Assembly: GCF_030767025.1 (NCBI RefSeq)
Contig: NZ_JASITE010000023.1
Location: forward strand, 1 to 64,000
Length of the DNA: 64,000 nt
Source: Nocardia sp. CC227C
Lineage (GTDB): Bacteria; Actinomycetota; Actinomycetes; Mycobacteriales; Mycobacteriaceae
Direction: 5' to 3'
Positions 25,525 through 36,234 of the stretch are shown one piece after another. A program made the translations under genes and the position numbers. The notes under the pieces were generated by a model. The model was given only the letters and a program-made list of their open reading frames with translations, had not been told where the DNA came from and ran no database searches. Positions within the stretch are counted from its first letter, which is position 1. Each line of letters begins with the position of its first letter.

Positions 25525-26202
25525 ATGGTGACCAGTTCAGCGACACCACGGTGGATCCGTCTGGCGCGGATTGCGTTCGGTCTGCTCGGCCTCTTCGGCC
25601 TGATCTGGATTCCGGCGCAGAATCTGGGCGTGGCCGACTGGTCGATCGCGAACTACTTCAGCTATTTCACCATCCAGTCCAATGTGATCGGCGTGCTCGC
25701 GTTGCTGGTCGGCGGTCTTCTCGATCCGCGATCGCACCGCTGGCAGCTGTTCCGCGGCGCCGCCACGCTCTACCTGGTGATCACCGGCGTGGTCTACGCG
25801 GTGCTGCTGGCGAATATCGATGTGATGCTTCAAGACAAGTGGCTCAACGACCTGATGCATCGTCTGCTGCCCATCGTCATCCTGGTGGATTGGCTGCTGG
25901 TGCCCTCCCGGCTCACCGTCGGTGCGCGCCTGGTGGGGGTGTGGCTGGTATATCCCGTGCTGTACGGCGTGTACACGCTGGTGCGCGGGCCGATCGTGGA
26001 CTGGTATCCGTATCCGTTCATCGACCCGCGCGGCCAGGGCTACTGGTCGATGACGTTCGGCCTGGTGATCCTGGTGGTGGTGTTCGCGCTGCTGGCCGTG
26101 GCGGTGGCCGCGCTGGGCGGAATCCTCGGTGACCGGATCGGATTGTCGCGCAACCAGGACGGAAAAGCGGTCAGCTCCGACAGCACCGCGTCCGCGCCGT
26201 AG
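25525..26202 (+). CDS. Pr6Pr-family (FAR-17a/AIG1-like) membrane protein
   Basis: 225 residues with about six membrane helices. ANYFSYFTIQSNVIGVLALL near residue 48 and MHRLLPIVILVDWLL near 112 are family hallmarks, as are YPYPFIDPRGQGYW and the final long helix. The start is ATG 25525 (MVTSSATPRW), inside a longer open frame. The family resembles AIG1/ADTRP-type fatty-acid-ester hydrolases of eukaryotes, but bacterial members are uncharacterised. Its last 163 bp overlap the HAD gene on the opposite strand. Confidence 0.82.
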   Translation: MVTSSATPRWIRLARIAFGLLGLFGLIWIPAQNLGVADWSIANYFSYFTIQSNVIGVLALLVGGLLDPRSHRWQLFRGAATLYLVITGVVYAVLLANIDVMLQDKWLNDLMHRLLPIVILVDWLLVPSRLTVGARLVGVWLVYPVLYGVYTLVRGPIVDWYPYPFIDPRGQGYWSMTFGLVILVVVFALLAVAVAALGGILGDRIGLSRNQDGKAVSSDSTASAP

Positions 26203-26738
26203 TCCCGCAGCACCTCGGCGCTGTACCCGCCGGTCGCCACGGCGAGACCGACAGCTCCGGCAGCCCGTGCCGCGTCGACATCGCCCGGATGGTCACCGAC
26301 ATACAGCCAGGCCCCGTGTTCCCGTAGCGCGATCCCCTTCCGCGCGGCCCACAGCCCGCCCCGCACCACATCGACCGGCAGCCCCAGGAACTCCACCGTC
26401 GCGACGGTGTCCCGATGATTCTTGGCCGACACCACCATGGTCCGCCCGCCCCTGGCACGTACTGCCTCGATGGCATCCCGCGCCCCCGGCATGGTCACAC
26501 TCGCCGGAACCGCGATCCCCGGATACAGCTCCCGATACCGCGCCACCATGGCATCGAGCTCCCCGGCCGGAAACCAGTTCGCCAACTCGACCTCCAACGG
26601 CGGTCCCAGCCTCGAGGTCACCAGTTCGACATCGATGAACACCCCGGTCTCCGCCGCCAGCCGCGCATACACGGCCCCGATCCCGGCCCGCGTATCCGCC
26701 AGCGTCATATCCAGGTCGAACCCCACCATCATGCTCAT
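26040..26738 (-). CDS. HAD-superfamily phosphatase
   Basis: 232 residues. Motif I is FDLDMTLAD, motif II VVSAKN (Ser then Lys), and motif III/IV GDHPGDVDAARAAG. A Gph-like cap lies between motifs I and II. The HAD fold ends near residue 197 and the remaining ~35 residues (RSPRIPPSAATATASSANTT) are low-complexity. They are encoded antisense to the end of the Pr6Pr gene, so the tail may be a run-through of the original stop. A TAATAC -10-like element lies 7 nt before the ATG, suggesting leaderless transcription. The substrate is unknown. Confidence 0.85.
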   Translation of the reverse strand: MSMMVGFDLDMTLADTRAGIGAVYARLAAETGVFIDVELVTSRLGPPLEVELANWFPAGELDAMVARYRELYPGIAVPASVTMPGARDAIEAVRARGGRTMVVSAKNHRDTVATVEFLGLPVDVVRGGLWAARKGIALREHGAWLYVGDHPGDVDAARAAGAVGLAVATGGYSAEVLRDYGADAVLSELTAFPSWLRDNPIRSPRIPPSAATATASSANTTTRITRPNVIDQ

Positions 26739-26760
26739 CAGGCTAGTATTAGCGAATTTG

Positions 26761-26776
26761 TGCCCGAAATCGGGCA
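26761..26776. promoter_or_regulatory. Palindrome between divergent genes
   Basis: TGCCCGAAATCGGGCA has 7-bp perfect arms and an AA centre. It lies in the short space between the HAD phosphatase and the 97-residue protein gene, a position suited to an operator for both. Confidence 0.35.
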
Positions 26777-26801
26777 GGAAGTTCCACTATTGGGTCGTGG
26801 G

Positions 26802-27095
26802 ATGGCTATGGTGGTCGCCGTGCCTGCTACCGAAGCTCCGCCGCGCGATCTGGTTCGGCATGTCGCCGGGTCCACCGGACTGCCCCTGGCGGTGGCGGCC
26901 CGGGTGGTCGCCGATGTGATCGCCTATTTCGGTGAGACGACCGAGGACTATGTGCGGCGGCGGCATGCGGAGTTGCGTGGGCGTGGGCGCAAGAACGCGG
27001 AGATCTGGGCGGAGTTGGCCGAGGAACTGGCCAACCGGCCCGTTCGGGCGGGGGAGCTGACCGAACGGCAGCTGCGTCGCATCGTGTACGGCTGA
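26802..27095 (+). CDS. Small helical conserved-type protein, unknown function
   Basis: 97 residues, mostly alpha-helical and Arg/Glu-rich: DLVRHVAGSTGLPLAVAARVVADVIAYF, then YVRRRHAELRGRGRKNAEIW, and ELTERQLRRIVYG at the end. I recall similar small proteins in mycolata but no assigned function. The end resembles a winged or three-helix bundle rather than an enzyme. Possible starts are ATG 26802, ATG 26808 and GTG 26811, none with a strong ribosome site. It lies 59 bp upstream of glmS on the same strand and could share its transcript. Confidence 0.65.
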   Translation: MAMVVAVPATEAPPRDLVRHVAGSTGLPLAVAARVVADVIAYFGETTEDYVRRRHAELRGRGRKNAEIWAELAEELANRPVRAGELTERQLRRIVYG

Positions 27096-27154
27096 GCGTC
27101 CGCGTCCCAACTGGCTGATATCCCTGTCCGATATCCGAGGAAAAGAGCGAGCGT

Positions 27155-28981
<1,827 letters not shown>

Positions 28982-28985
28982 CGGG

Positions 28986-30494
28986 TCAGCGCAGGGCCAG
29001 CGCCAGGAAGAAGTCGACGCGGTCCTCGAGCCGGGACAGATCGCGCTGGGTGAGCTCCTCGATGCGCTGGATGCGGTAGCGCAGCGTGTTCACGTGCACG
29101 TGCAGCACCTCCGAGCAGCGGGCCCACGAACCCGACAGTTCGAGGAAGGTCTCCAGCGTGTTCACCAGATCGGCGCGATTGTCCTTGTCGTAGTTGATGA
29201 GCGGGTCCAGCAGCCGCACCCGGAACATCCGGCGCACCTCGTCCGGCACGCTGGCCAGCAGCAGCATGTGGGTAGCCAGTTCGTCGTGGCGCACCACGCT
29301 GGTCGGCTGCGGGCGTTCGGCGGCCATGCGCCGCGCGTAGCGGGCCTCCTCGATCGCGCCGCGCAGGCCCTCGCCCTCCACCGCGCCGCTGATCCCGACC
29401 GACAGCCGGCTGCCCTGGAGACCGGGGCCGAGTGCTTCCACGGCGCGGTGGATGCGGTCGTCGAGCGAGGTGTCGCCGCCGAGGGCGACCAGCACGATGG
29501 CCTCGCCGTCGACCACGCCGGCGGCGGGGCTGCGGTCGTGCAGGATCTCGCGCAGCAGTGCGCGCAGCTCGCGCGGGCGCACGGCCCCGGAGTCGGCGGT
29601 GGCGGCCACCGCCAGATAGCGGTCGGAGAGCGCGAGGCCGGTGAGTTCCAGCCGCGACACGATCTCGGCCGTCTTGGCGTCGGAGACGATGAGTTCGATG
29701 AGTTCCTGCGCGAGCCGCCCCTCCGAACTCTGCCGGTCGTCCAGCCGCGCCCGTTCCAGCGACACCACGGCGGCCAGCTCGCCGACCAGGGTGCGCCGTT
29801 CCTCGTGCCAGTCCTTGTAGTCGCCCGCGAAGACCAGGAACCAGTCGGCGACCCGCGAGGTGCCGTCGGGGTCGACCGCGAACAGCGAATAGCGGGTGCC
29901 GTCGACGGTCGACACGTGCGGTAGCCGCCGCGCGGCCAGGAAGGCGGTGCGCAGGGCGACGGGCGGTGGTTCGGCGGGTCCGGAGATCACCCGCCCGGTG
30001 GACGACACCACCCAGCAGGGCATGCCCAGATTGCGTTCCACCAGTTCCAGCACCGAGTCCAGGCCCTCGCCGGAGACGAGGCGGCGGTGCCGGTCCAGGA
30101 TGGCCGACAGATCGGCGGCGCGGCCGGTGGACAGATAGCGGTTGACCTGCTCGGTCACCGTGGCGAAGGCGATGTGCTCGGGCACCCGGAACAGCGGGAT
30201 GCGATGCCGCTCGCACGCCTCGACCAGATCGGCGGGCACCTGTCCGTAGAGCGCGTCCCCGGCGGCCAGCCCGGCTACCTTGGCACGTGACAGCGCCGAG
30301 ACGAACGCCTCGCTGTCGGCGGGTTCGCCCCACCATTGCAGGCCGGTGAGCACCAGTTCGCCGCCGGAAAGATATCGGCTCGGGTCGAGCATGTCGGTGG
30401 TGACGACCCAGCGCACGAACCGTTCCAACTCGCTCTCACCGGTGACGAGTCGCAGGCCGAGGTCCGTCATGGCCAGCAGAGAATGCAACCGCAT
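28986..30494 (-). CDS. PucR-family transcriptional regulator of purine catabolism
   Basis: 502 residues. The N-terminal PucR domain (LGLRLVTGESELERFVRWVVTTDMLDPSRYLSGGELVLTG) precedes a GGDEF-like middle region. The C-terminal HTH is HVNTLRYRIQRIEELTQRDLSRLEDRVDFFLALAL. PucR activates purine-degradation genes in Bacillus, with allantoin-type metabolites as effectors. It is divergent from uraD-uraH-uricase across 163 bp, so it is the likely regulator of that operon. The stop is only 4 bp from glmS. Confidence 0.88.
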   Translation of the reverse strand: MRLHSLLAMTDLGLRLVTGESELERFVRWVVTTDMLDPSRYLSGGELVLTGLQWWGEPADSEAFVSALSRAKVAGLAAGDALYGQVPADLVEACERHRIPLFRVPEHIAFATVTEQVNRYLSTGRAADLSAILDRHRRLVSGEGLDSVLELVERNLGMPCWVVSSTGRVISGPAEPPPVALRTAFLAARRLPHVSTVDGTRYSLFAVDPDGTSRVADWFLVFAGDYKDWHEERRTLVGELAAVVSLERARLDDRQSSEGRLAQELIELIVSDAKTAEIVSRLELTGLALSDRYLAVAATADSGAVRPRELRALLREILHDRSPAAGVVDGEAIVLVALGGDTSLDDRIHRAVEALGPGLQGSRLSVGISGAVEGEGLRGAIEEARYARRMAAERPQPTSVVRHDELATHMLLLASVPDEVRRMFRVRLLDPLINYDKDNRADLVNTLETFLELSGSWARCSEVLHVHVNTLRYRIQRIEELTQRDLSRLEDRVDFFLALALR

Positions 30495-30657
30495 GATTGC
30501 CGAGGCTAACAGCCAGTGACAGCCAGGTTACGGAACTTGGATGTATCTACAAACCGACCGCTGTGAAGCAGGCCACATCTTCGGAGGTCTCGTCCCTGCC
30601 GCTGGTCACGGCCGCCCTGTGTACTTACCGGCGTAGCTGACAAGGGATGGAGGTCGG
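30495..30657. promoter_or_regulatory. Divergent promoter region pucR-like / uraD
   Basis: 163 bp without coding. It contains a small TGTA-TC-TACA inverted repeat near 30540-30550 and a GGAGG 5 nt before the uraD ATG. The PucR-like protein probably binds here, but no recognised PucR site could be matched. Confidence 0.35.
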
Positions 30658-31194
30658 ATGTCGAGTCGCCTGGAATGGCTCGGTTCGCTGCCCCTCGAAG
30701 AGGCCGAAGCGCAGTTGCTCAGTTGCTGCGCCTCGCGGCAGTGGGTGCGCAAGATGGTGGCAAACCGGCCCTACGCCGACGAGGCGAGTCTGCTCGCGGC
30801 CGCGGTGGACGGGGTGCGGGAGCTCGGGTGGGCCGATGTGGAGGAGGCGCTGTCGGCGCATCCGCGCATCGGGGAGCGGGCCGAGGCCGCCCGGCGCGAG
30901 GGCATGTCCGCCGAGGACGCGCAGCGCGAGGCGCAGTGGTCGCGGCAGGAGCAATCCGACGCCGCCACCGCCGACGATGCCGTCAAGGCCGAACTCGTCG
31001 CCCGCAATCTGGCCTACGAGGAGCGCTTCGGCCACGTCTTCCTGATCCGTGCCACCGGTCGCAGCGCGACCGAGATCCTGACCGCGCTGCATCGGCGGCT
31101 GCACAACTCGGTCGAGGAGGAGCGCGTCGAGGTGCGCGCCGAACTCGCCGACATCACCGTCCTGCGTATCCGAAAACTGTTGGGGCTGCTGTGA
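30658..31194 (+). CDS. uraD: OHCU decarboxylase (2-oxo-4-hydroxy-4-carboxy-5-ureidoimidazoline), copy 1
   Basis: 178 residues. The family core is complete: the catalytic histidine in SAHPRIGE, WSRQEQ, YEERFGHVFLIRATGRSATEIL and the C-terminal ELADITVLRIRKLL. It turns OHCU into S-allantoin, the last step of urate oxidation. GGAGG lies 5 nt before the ATG. The stop overlaps the GTG of the HIU hydrolase gene as GTGA. Copy 2 at 37052 is shorter in the loop after the catalytic His. Confidence 0.95.
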   Translation: MSSRLEWLGSLPLEEAEAQLLSCCASRQWVRKMVANRPYADEASLLAAAVDGVRELGWADVEEALSAHPRIGERAEAARREGMSAEDAQREAQWSRQEQSDAATADDAVKAELVARNLAYEERFGHVFLIRATGRSATEILTALHRRLHNSVEEERVEVRAELADITVLRIRKLLGLL

Positions 31195-31490
31195 GTCTGT
31201 CCACCCATGTACTCGACGCGGCCACCGGCCGCCCGGCGGCGGGGCTGCCGGTGCGACTGGAGGCCGCCGACGGGACGGTGCTCGCCGAGCACCGCACCGA
31301 CGCCGACGGCCGGATCAGGGATCTGCCCGCGCCCGGTGCCGGGACGCATCGGCTGATCTTCGACACCGGCGAAATCAGTCCGTTCTACCCGTCGGTGACC
31401 ATCGCTTTCACGGTCACCGACCCGGCGGAGCACTATCACGTGCCCCTGCTGCTGAGTCCGTACTCCTTCTCCACCTATCGAGGTAGCTGA
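31191..31490 (+). CDS. uraH: 5-hydroxyisourate hydrolase, transthyretin-like, copy 1
   Basis: 99 residues. It begins STHVLDAATGRPAAGLPV and ends with the diagnostic tetrapeptide YRGS. HYHVPLLLSPYSFSTY carries the conserved His. The enzyme hydrolyses 5-hydroxyisourate from uricase to OHCU. The GTG at 31191 overlaps the uraD stop. The open frame extends further upstream, but only as antisense-free overlap with uraD. Confidence 0.96.
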   Translation: MSLSTHVLDAATGRPAAGLPVRLEAADGTVLAEHRTDADGRIRDLPAPGAGTHRLIFDTGEISPFYPSVTIAFTVTDPAEHYHVPLLLSPYSFSTYRGS

Positions 31491-31493
31491 ACA

Positions 31494-32366
31494 ATGTCGA
31501 TCACGCTCGGTCCCAACCGATACGGCAAGGCGGAAACGCGCGTCGTCCGGGTCACCAAGAACGGCAACAAGCACGATCTGCGCGATCTGAATGTCAGCGT
31601 GGCGCTGTCCGGCGATATGGAGGACGTGCACCTGACCGGGGACAACGGCGCGGTGCTGCCGACCGACACCCAGAAGAACACCGTCTTCGCCTTCGCCAAG
31701 CAGTTCGGCATCGCCTCGCCGGAGGAGTTCGGGCTGCGCCTGGCCCGGCACTTCGTGGACTCCCAGCCCACCATCGACCACGCCCGGGTGGAGATCGAGG
31801 AGTACGCCTGGGAGCGCAATGTGGTCGGGCTCAACGCCCACCCGCACTCGTTCGTGCGCTCGGGCCGCGAAACCCGCACCGCCCGTATCCATTACGACGG
31901 TAACAAGGCGTGGGTGGTGTCGGGCCTGAAGGACCTCACCGTGCTGAACTCCACCGGCTCGGAGTTCCACGGCTACATCCGCGACCAGTACACCACCCTG
32001 CGCGAGACCCGCGACCGGGTGCTGGCCACCGAGGTGGAGGCGCAGTGGCGGCACTCCGGCGACACCGCCGAGTGGGACAAGTCCTACGAGATCGTGCGCC
32101 GTTGCCTGTTGCAGGCGTTCGCGGACACCCACAGCCTGTCGTTGCAGCAGACGCTGTACGCGATGGGTGAGCGGGTGCTGGAAACCGTCTCCGACATCGT
32201 GGAAGTCAAGCTGGCACTGCCCAACAAGCACCACTTCGAGGTGGATCTGAGCCCGTTCGGCCAGGTCAACGACAACGAGGTGTTCTGGGCCGCGGATCGT
32301 CCGTACGGTCTCATCGAGGGCACGGTGGTGCGCTCGGTCCCTACCGCCGGTCCCGCCTGGGATTGA
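31494..32366 (+). CDS. pucL: Urate oxidase (cofactor-independent uricase), copy 1
   Basis: 290 residues. The two-repeat T-fold protein begins SITLGPNRYGKAETRVVRV. VLPTDTQKNTVFAFAK holds the catalytic Thr/Lys region, and STGSEFHGY and LPNKHHFEVDLSPFG are conserved uricase signatures. It oxidises urate to 5-hydroxyisourate and H2O2 without a cofactor. It follows the HIU hydrolase by 3 bp, completing a three-enzyme cassette. A catalase is not encoded nearby. Confidence 0.97.
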   Translation: MSITLGPNRYGKAETRVVRVTKNGNKHDLRDLNVSVALSGDMEDVHLTGDNGAVLPTDTQKNTVFAFAKQFGIASPEEFGLRLARHFVDSQPTIDHARVEIEEYAWERNVVGLNAHPHSFVRSGRETRTARIHYDGNKAWVVSGLKDLTVLNSTGSEFHGYIRDQYTTLRETRDRVLATEVEAQWRHSGDTAEWDKSYEIVRRCLLQAFADTHSLSLQQTLYAMGERVLETVSDIVEVKLALPNKHHFEVDLSPFGQVNDNEVFWAADRPYGLIEGTVVRSVPTAGPAWD

Positions 32367-32420
32367 GAGTACTAGCGGCGCAATGGATCTCCTACGTCCT
32401 GAGGATCGGTACGCGACACC

Positions 32421-33770
32421 ATGAGCACACTGATCATCGAAAACGCTTACATCGCACCGGTGGTGGGCGATGAGATCCCGCACGGCCACCTGGTGATCGA
32501 GGGTGGCCGTATCCGAAGCCTCGGCGCCGGACCGGCGCCGACGGTGGTGGGCGCGCAACGCCTCTCCGCCACCGGCTGCCTGGTGACCCCGGGCCTGGTG
32601 AACACCCACCACCATCTCTACCAATGGGCCACCCAGGGCCTGTTCCAGGACGCGACGCTGTTCGAATGGCTGACCGGCCTGTACCGCACCTGGGCGCGGA
32701 TGGACGCCGACGTCGTCTACGGCGCGGCCACGGCCGCGCTGAGCTGGCTGGCGCTGACCGGCTGCACCACCTCCAGCGACCACCACTACCTGTTCCCGAA
32801 GGGGCGTGGTGACCTCTTCGCGGCCGAGGTGCGCGCCGCCCAGGAGGTGGGGCTGCGCTTCCATCCGTGCCGGGGTTCCATGGACCGCGGCCGGTCCGAC
32901 GGTGGCCTGCCGCCCGACGAGGTGGTCGAGAACCGCGACGAGATCCTCGCCAGCACAGCCGAACTCATCGACACCTACCACGATCCGTCGTTCGACTCCA
33001 TGCTGCGGGTGGCCGTGGCGCCCTGTTCGCCGTTCTCGGTGACCGAGGGCCTCATGCTCGACGCCGCCGCCCTGGCCCGCACCAAGGGCGTGCGGCTGCA
33101 CACCCACCTCGCCGAAACCCTCGACGAGGAGCAGCACTGCCGTGAGCAGATGGGCTGCTCCCCGGTCGAATACATGGCGAAGCTGGGCTGGCTCGGCGAC
33201 GACGTGTGGTTCGCCCACGCCGTGCACCTGCACGATGCCGATATCCGCCGTTTCGCCGAGACCGGCACCGGCACGGCGCACTGCCCGAGCTCCAATGCCC
33301 GGCTCGGCGCGGGTATCGCCCGGGTGTCGGAACTCCTCGCGGCCGGTGCGCCGGTCGGGCTCGGGGTGGACGGCGCGGCCTCCAGTGAACTCACCTCCCT
33401 GGCCGGGGAGATGCGTCAGGCCATGCTCTTCCAGCGCGCGGTGCACGGCCCCACCGCGCTCACCGCCCGCCAGGCGCTGGAACTGGGCACCCTCGGCGGC
33501 GCGCGCAATCTGGGCCGCCAGCGCGAGATCGGCTCGCTGGAGCCCGGCAAGCTCGCCGATATCGCCGTCTGGCGGGTCGACGGCTTCCGGGCCGCGGTCG
33601 AGGATCCGGTGTGCGCGCTGGTGTTCGGCCCCACCCCGCCGCTGGCGCGGCTGCTGGTCGGCGGGCGCACCGTGGTCGAGAACGACGAATTGCGCACCCT
33701 GCCGCACGACATGGTCGGCCACGCCGGGGTCTTGGCCCGGCAACGGCTGCTGCGGCAGCAATCCCGATGA
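32421..33770 (+). CDS. 8-oxoguanine deaminase-like amidohydrolase
   Basis: 449 residues of the AtzB/TrzN-like amidohydrolase superfamily. Metal ligands are seen in NTHHHLY, HTHLAET, AHAVHL and the Asp in GVDGAASSE. Members next to uricase are usually annotated as 8-oxoguanine deaminase (8-oxoguanine to urate and ammonia), which fits this operon exactly. Other cytosine or guanine deaminase activities cannot be excluded. It follows uricase by 54 bp with GAGGA-like sequence upstream of the ATG. Confidence 0.85.
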   Translation: MSTLIIENAYIAPVVGDEIPHGHLVIEGGRIRSLGAGPAPTVVGAQRLSATGCLVTPGLVNTHHHLYQWATQGLFQDATLFEWLTGLYRTWARMDADVVYGAATAALSWLALTGCTTSSDHHYLFPKGRGDLFAAEVRAAQEVGLRFHPCRGSMDRGRSDGGLPPDEVVENRDEILASTAELIDTYHDPSFDSMLRVAVAPCSPFSVTEGLMLDAAALARTKGVRLHTHLAETLDEEQHCREQMGCSPVEYMAKLGWLGDDVWFAHAVHLHDADIRRFAETGTGTAHCPSSNARLGAGIARVSELLAAGAPVGLGVDGAASSELTSLAGEMRQAMLFQRAVHGPTALTARQALELGTLGGARNLGRQREIGSLEPGKLADIAVWRVDGFRAAVEDPVCALVFGPTPPLARLLVGGRTVVENDELRTLPHDMVGHAGVLARQRLLRQQSR

Positions 33771-33946
33771 ACCCCACGAGCGCACGGAAGGACACACAGG
33801 ACACCGGAGCCTTACTCCGGAGCAGTTGATCAACAGGGGCAGACCGCATTCCACGCGGTAGAGACTCCACAACAGCAACGACCGAATCCTCGGTCCGGCA
33901 CAACCGAGTCGGACCGCAGGTCGGCTATGCCCTGAGGAGGGCAGCC

Positions 33947-35395
33947 ATGACCCAGATCCAGTCCCCGTCCGGCCGATCACAGCCGGACACCGTCGCCGTC
34001 CGGTCTCCACTCGACCGGTACTTCAAACTGAGCGAACGACGGACCACCGTATCCCGTGAAGTCCGCGGCGGCATCACCACATTCGTGGCGATGGCCTATG
34101 TGATCCTGCTGGTTCCGCTGATTCTCGGCGGGGTCACCGATATCAACGGTGACAAGCTCAGCATTCCCCAGCTGACCACCGCCACCGCGCTCGCGGCCGG
34201 TCTCTCGACCGTGCTCATGGGACTGGTCGGCAATGTGCCGCTCGCCCTGGCCGCGGGCCTGGGCCTGGTGCCGGTGGTCGCCTATCAGGCCGCCCCGCAC
34301 ATGACCTGGCCGCAGGCCATGGGCCTGGTGGTGCTCATGGGCGCGGTGATCGTGGTGCTGGCCGCCACCGGCCTGCGCACCATGATCATCAACGCCATCC
34401 CGCTGGCGCTCAAGAACGCCATCGGCGTTGGCATCGGCATGTTCATCGCCATGATCGGCCTGGTGTCCTCCGGGGTGGTGGGCAATGGCGCGGCCGGTGG
34501 ACCGCCGGTCACGCTCGGCGTGGACGGGCATCTCGAGGGCTGGCCGGTGGTGGTGTTCGCGGTCGGACTGCTGCTCATGCTGGCGCTGTTCGCCCGCAAG
34601 GTGCCCGGCGCCATGCTGATCAGCATCGCGGTGGCCACGGTGCTCGCCATCGTCATCAACTCCGTGGCCACGATCGACCCGCTGGCCTGGGGCACCGTTG
34701 TTCCGGAAACACCCGAATCCCTGTTCGCGGCACCGGACTTCGGCCTCATGTTCAATGTCGACCTGTTCGGCGGCTTCGCCGAGGCGGGTGCGCTGGTCGC
34801 CAGCGTGGTGCTGTTCACCCTGGTGCTGACCGGCTTCTTCGATGCCATGGGAACGGTCTTCGGCGTCTGCGACGAGGCCGGACTGCTGGACGAGAAGGGC
34901 AGCATGCCCGGTTTCGGGAAGATCCTGACCACCGACGGCATCGCGCAGATCATCGGCGGGGCCAGCGGCGGTGCGGGCAGCACGGTGTACGTGGAATCCG
35001 CTACGGGCGTCGGTGAGGGGGCCCGTACCGGACTCACCAGTGTGGTCACCGGTGGACTGTTCTGCGCGGCCATCTTCTTCACGCCGCTGGCGGCGGTGGT
35101 GCCGATTCAGGCCGCCGCACCCGCACTGGTGCTGGTGGGCGCGCTGATGATGACCCAGGCCCGCAAGATCGACTGGTCGGACCTCGAGGTGGCCATCCCG
35201 GCCTTCGTGACCATCGTGCTCATGCCGTTCACCTACTCCATCACCAATGGCGTCGGCGCGGGCCTCATCGCCTACGTGGTGATCAAGGCGGCGCGCGGCA
35301 AGTTCGGGGAGATCCACGGACTGGTGTGGATCGTCAGCGCGGTCTTCGCCGCCTACTTCGCCATCTCCGGTATCGAACTCGTGCTGGGTGGCTAG
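33947..35395 (+). CDS. AzgA-type NCS2 purine permease
   Basis: 482 residues with about 12-14 membrane helices. VSREVRGGITTFVAMAYVILLVP is the conserved start of the AzgA group (COG2252), and GTVFGVCDEAGLLDEKG and GASGGAGSTVYVES are family motifs. It is a proton symporter for adenine/guanine/hypoxanthine-type bases, here probably feeding 8-oxoguanine or guanine to the deaminase. GGAGG lies 7 nt before the ATG. The 176-bp leader contains a CCGGAG/CTCCGG hairpin. Confidence 0.92.
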   Translation: MTQIQSPSGRSQPDTVAVRSPLDRYFKLSERRTTVSREVRGGITTFVAMAYVILLVPLILGGVTDINGDKLSIPQLTTATALAAGLSTVLMGLVGNVPLALAAGLGLVPVVAYQAAPHMTWPQAMGLVVLMGAVIVVLAATGLRTMIINAIPLALKNAIGVGIGMFIAMIGLVSSGVVGNGAAGGPPVTLGVDGHLEGWPVVVFAVGLLLMLALFARKVPGAMLISIAVATVLAIVINSVATIDPLAWGTVVPETPESLFAAPDFGLMFNVDLFGGFAEAGALVASVVLFTLVLTGFFDAMGTVFGVCDEAGLLDEKGSMPGFGKILTTDGIAQIIGGASGGAGSTVYVESATGVGEGARTGLTSVVTGGLFCAAIFFTPLAAVVPIQAAAPALVLVGALMMTQARKIDWSDLEVAIPAFVTIVLMPFTYSITNGVGAGLIAYVVIKAARGKFGEIHGLVWIVSAVFAAYFAISGIELVLGG

Positions 35396-35399
35396 TGTT

Positions 35400-36164
35400 T
35401 CACCGCAGGTCGGCCGCCAGTGCGCGGCCGACCTGCGCGAGCAGGGGCACCGCCCGTGCCACCAGTTCGTCGCTCATCCGCCCCGCCGGTCCGGAGATCG
35501 AGACAGCCAGCCGCGCCGGGGCTTCGGGCACCGCGACGGCGACGCAGCGCACTCCCACCTCCTGCTCACCGTCGTCCATGGCGTAACCGGTCTCGGCGGC
35601 GTGTTCCAGCTGCCGCGTGAATTCCCGGGCATCGGTGACGGTGTGGTCGGTGTAGCGCGGCATACCGGTGCGCTGCAACAGCTCTCGCACCCGCTCCGGC
35701 GGCATCCCGGCCAGAATGACCTTGCCCACCGCGGTGCAGTGCGGCAGCACCCGGCGACCCACCTCGGTGAACATGCGCACCGAATGCCGCGAGGGCACCT
35801 GGGCGACGTAGACGATCCGATCTCCGTCCAGCATGGCCATATTGGCCGATTCTCCGAGTTCGTCGACCAGCCGCGCCAGATGCGGTCGCGCCTGCGAGCT
35901 GAGCATGCGCGCCGAACTCTCGCCCAGTTTGATCAGCTTCGGCCCCAGCACGTACTGCCGCGACGGGTCCTGGTGCAGATAGCCCAGATCGACGAGGGTG
36001 CGCACCAGCCGGTGGATCGTGGGTAGCGGCAGGCCGGACACCTCGGCCAGCTGCGAGAGCCCCATCATGCCGCCCTGGTCGGCCATGGTCTCCAGCAGTG
36101 CGAACGCCCGCTCCACCGACTGCACGCCGCCGGAGCGTCCGCTGGTTGAATTCACCGCTGTCAC
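35400..36164 (-). CDS. IclR-family regulator
   Basis: 254 residues. The N-terminal winged HTH is VQSVERAFALLETMADQGGMMGLSQLAEVSGLPLPTIHRLVRTL. The effector domain has GKVILAGMPPERV and AVSISGPAGRMSDELV. I start at GTG 36164 with GAGG 7 nt upstream; the frame runs further, but that part lies antisense to the next gene. In ureide and glyoxylate pathways IclR members (AllR-type) respond to allantoin or glyoxylate. Position between the two uricolytic cassettes suggests control of one or both. Confidence 0.9.
   Translation of the reverse strand: MTAVNSTSGRSGGVQSVERAFALLETMADQGGMMGLSQLAEVSGLPLPTIHRLVRTLVDLGYLHQDPSRQYVLGPKLIKLGESSARMLSSQARPHLARLVDELGESANMAMLDGDRIVYVAQVPSRHSVRMFTEVGRRVLPHCTAVGKVILAGMPPERVRELLQRTGMPRYTDHTVTDAREFTRQLEHAAETGYAMDDGEQEVGVRCVAVAVPEAPARLAVSISGPAGRMSDELVARAVPLLAQVGRALAADLR
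35404..35437. terminator. Hairpin at the convergent azgA-like / iclR ends
   Basis: CGCAGGTCGGCCGC and GCGGCCGACCTGCG form a perfect 14-bp stem with a 6-nt loop. It lies inside the last codons of the IclR gene (minus) and just past the permease stop (plus), so one sequence is both coding and a probable terminator for the permease transcript. Confidence 0.6.
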
Positions 36165-36184
36165 CGACCTGCCTCGTCCACGTT

Positions 36185-36199
36185 TTCCGGATGGCGGAA
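36185..36199. promoter_or_regulatory. TTCCG-N5-CGGAA inverted repeat upstream of iclR
   Basis: TTCCG and CGGAA flank GATGG, 21 bp before the iclR-type start and 36 bp before the divergent thiamine-binding-like gene. The same pentamer pair recurs in the opposite order at 37015-37030, so both could be IclR operators. Confidence 0.4.
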
Positions 36200-36234
36200 G
36201 TTTACCGGGGAGCGGTGGCGGTAGCCTGAGGGCC

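Noticed and set aside
27096-27154. glmS ribozyme or riboswitch before glmS
   Set aside because: The 59-bp leader is too short and shows no ribozyme core, which is expected because actinobacteria lack it.
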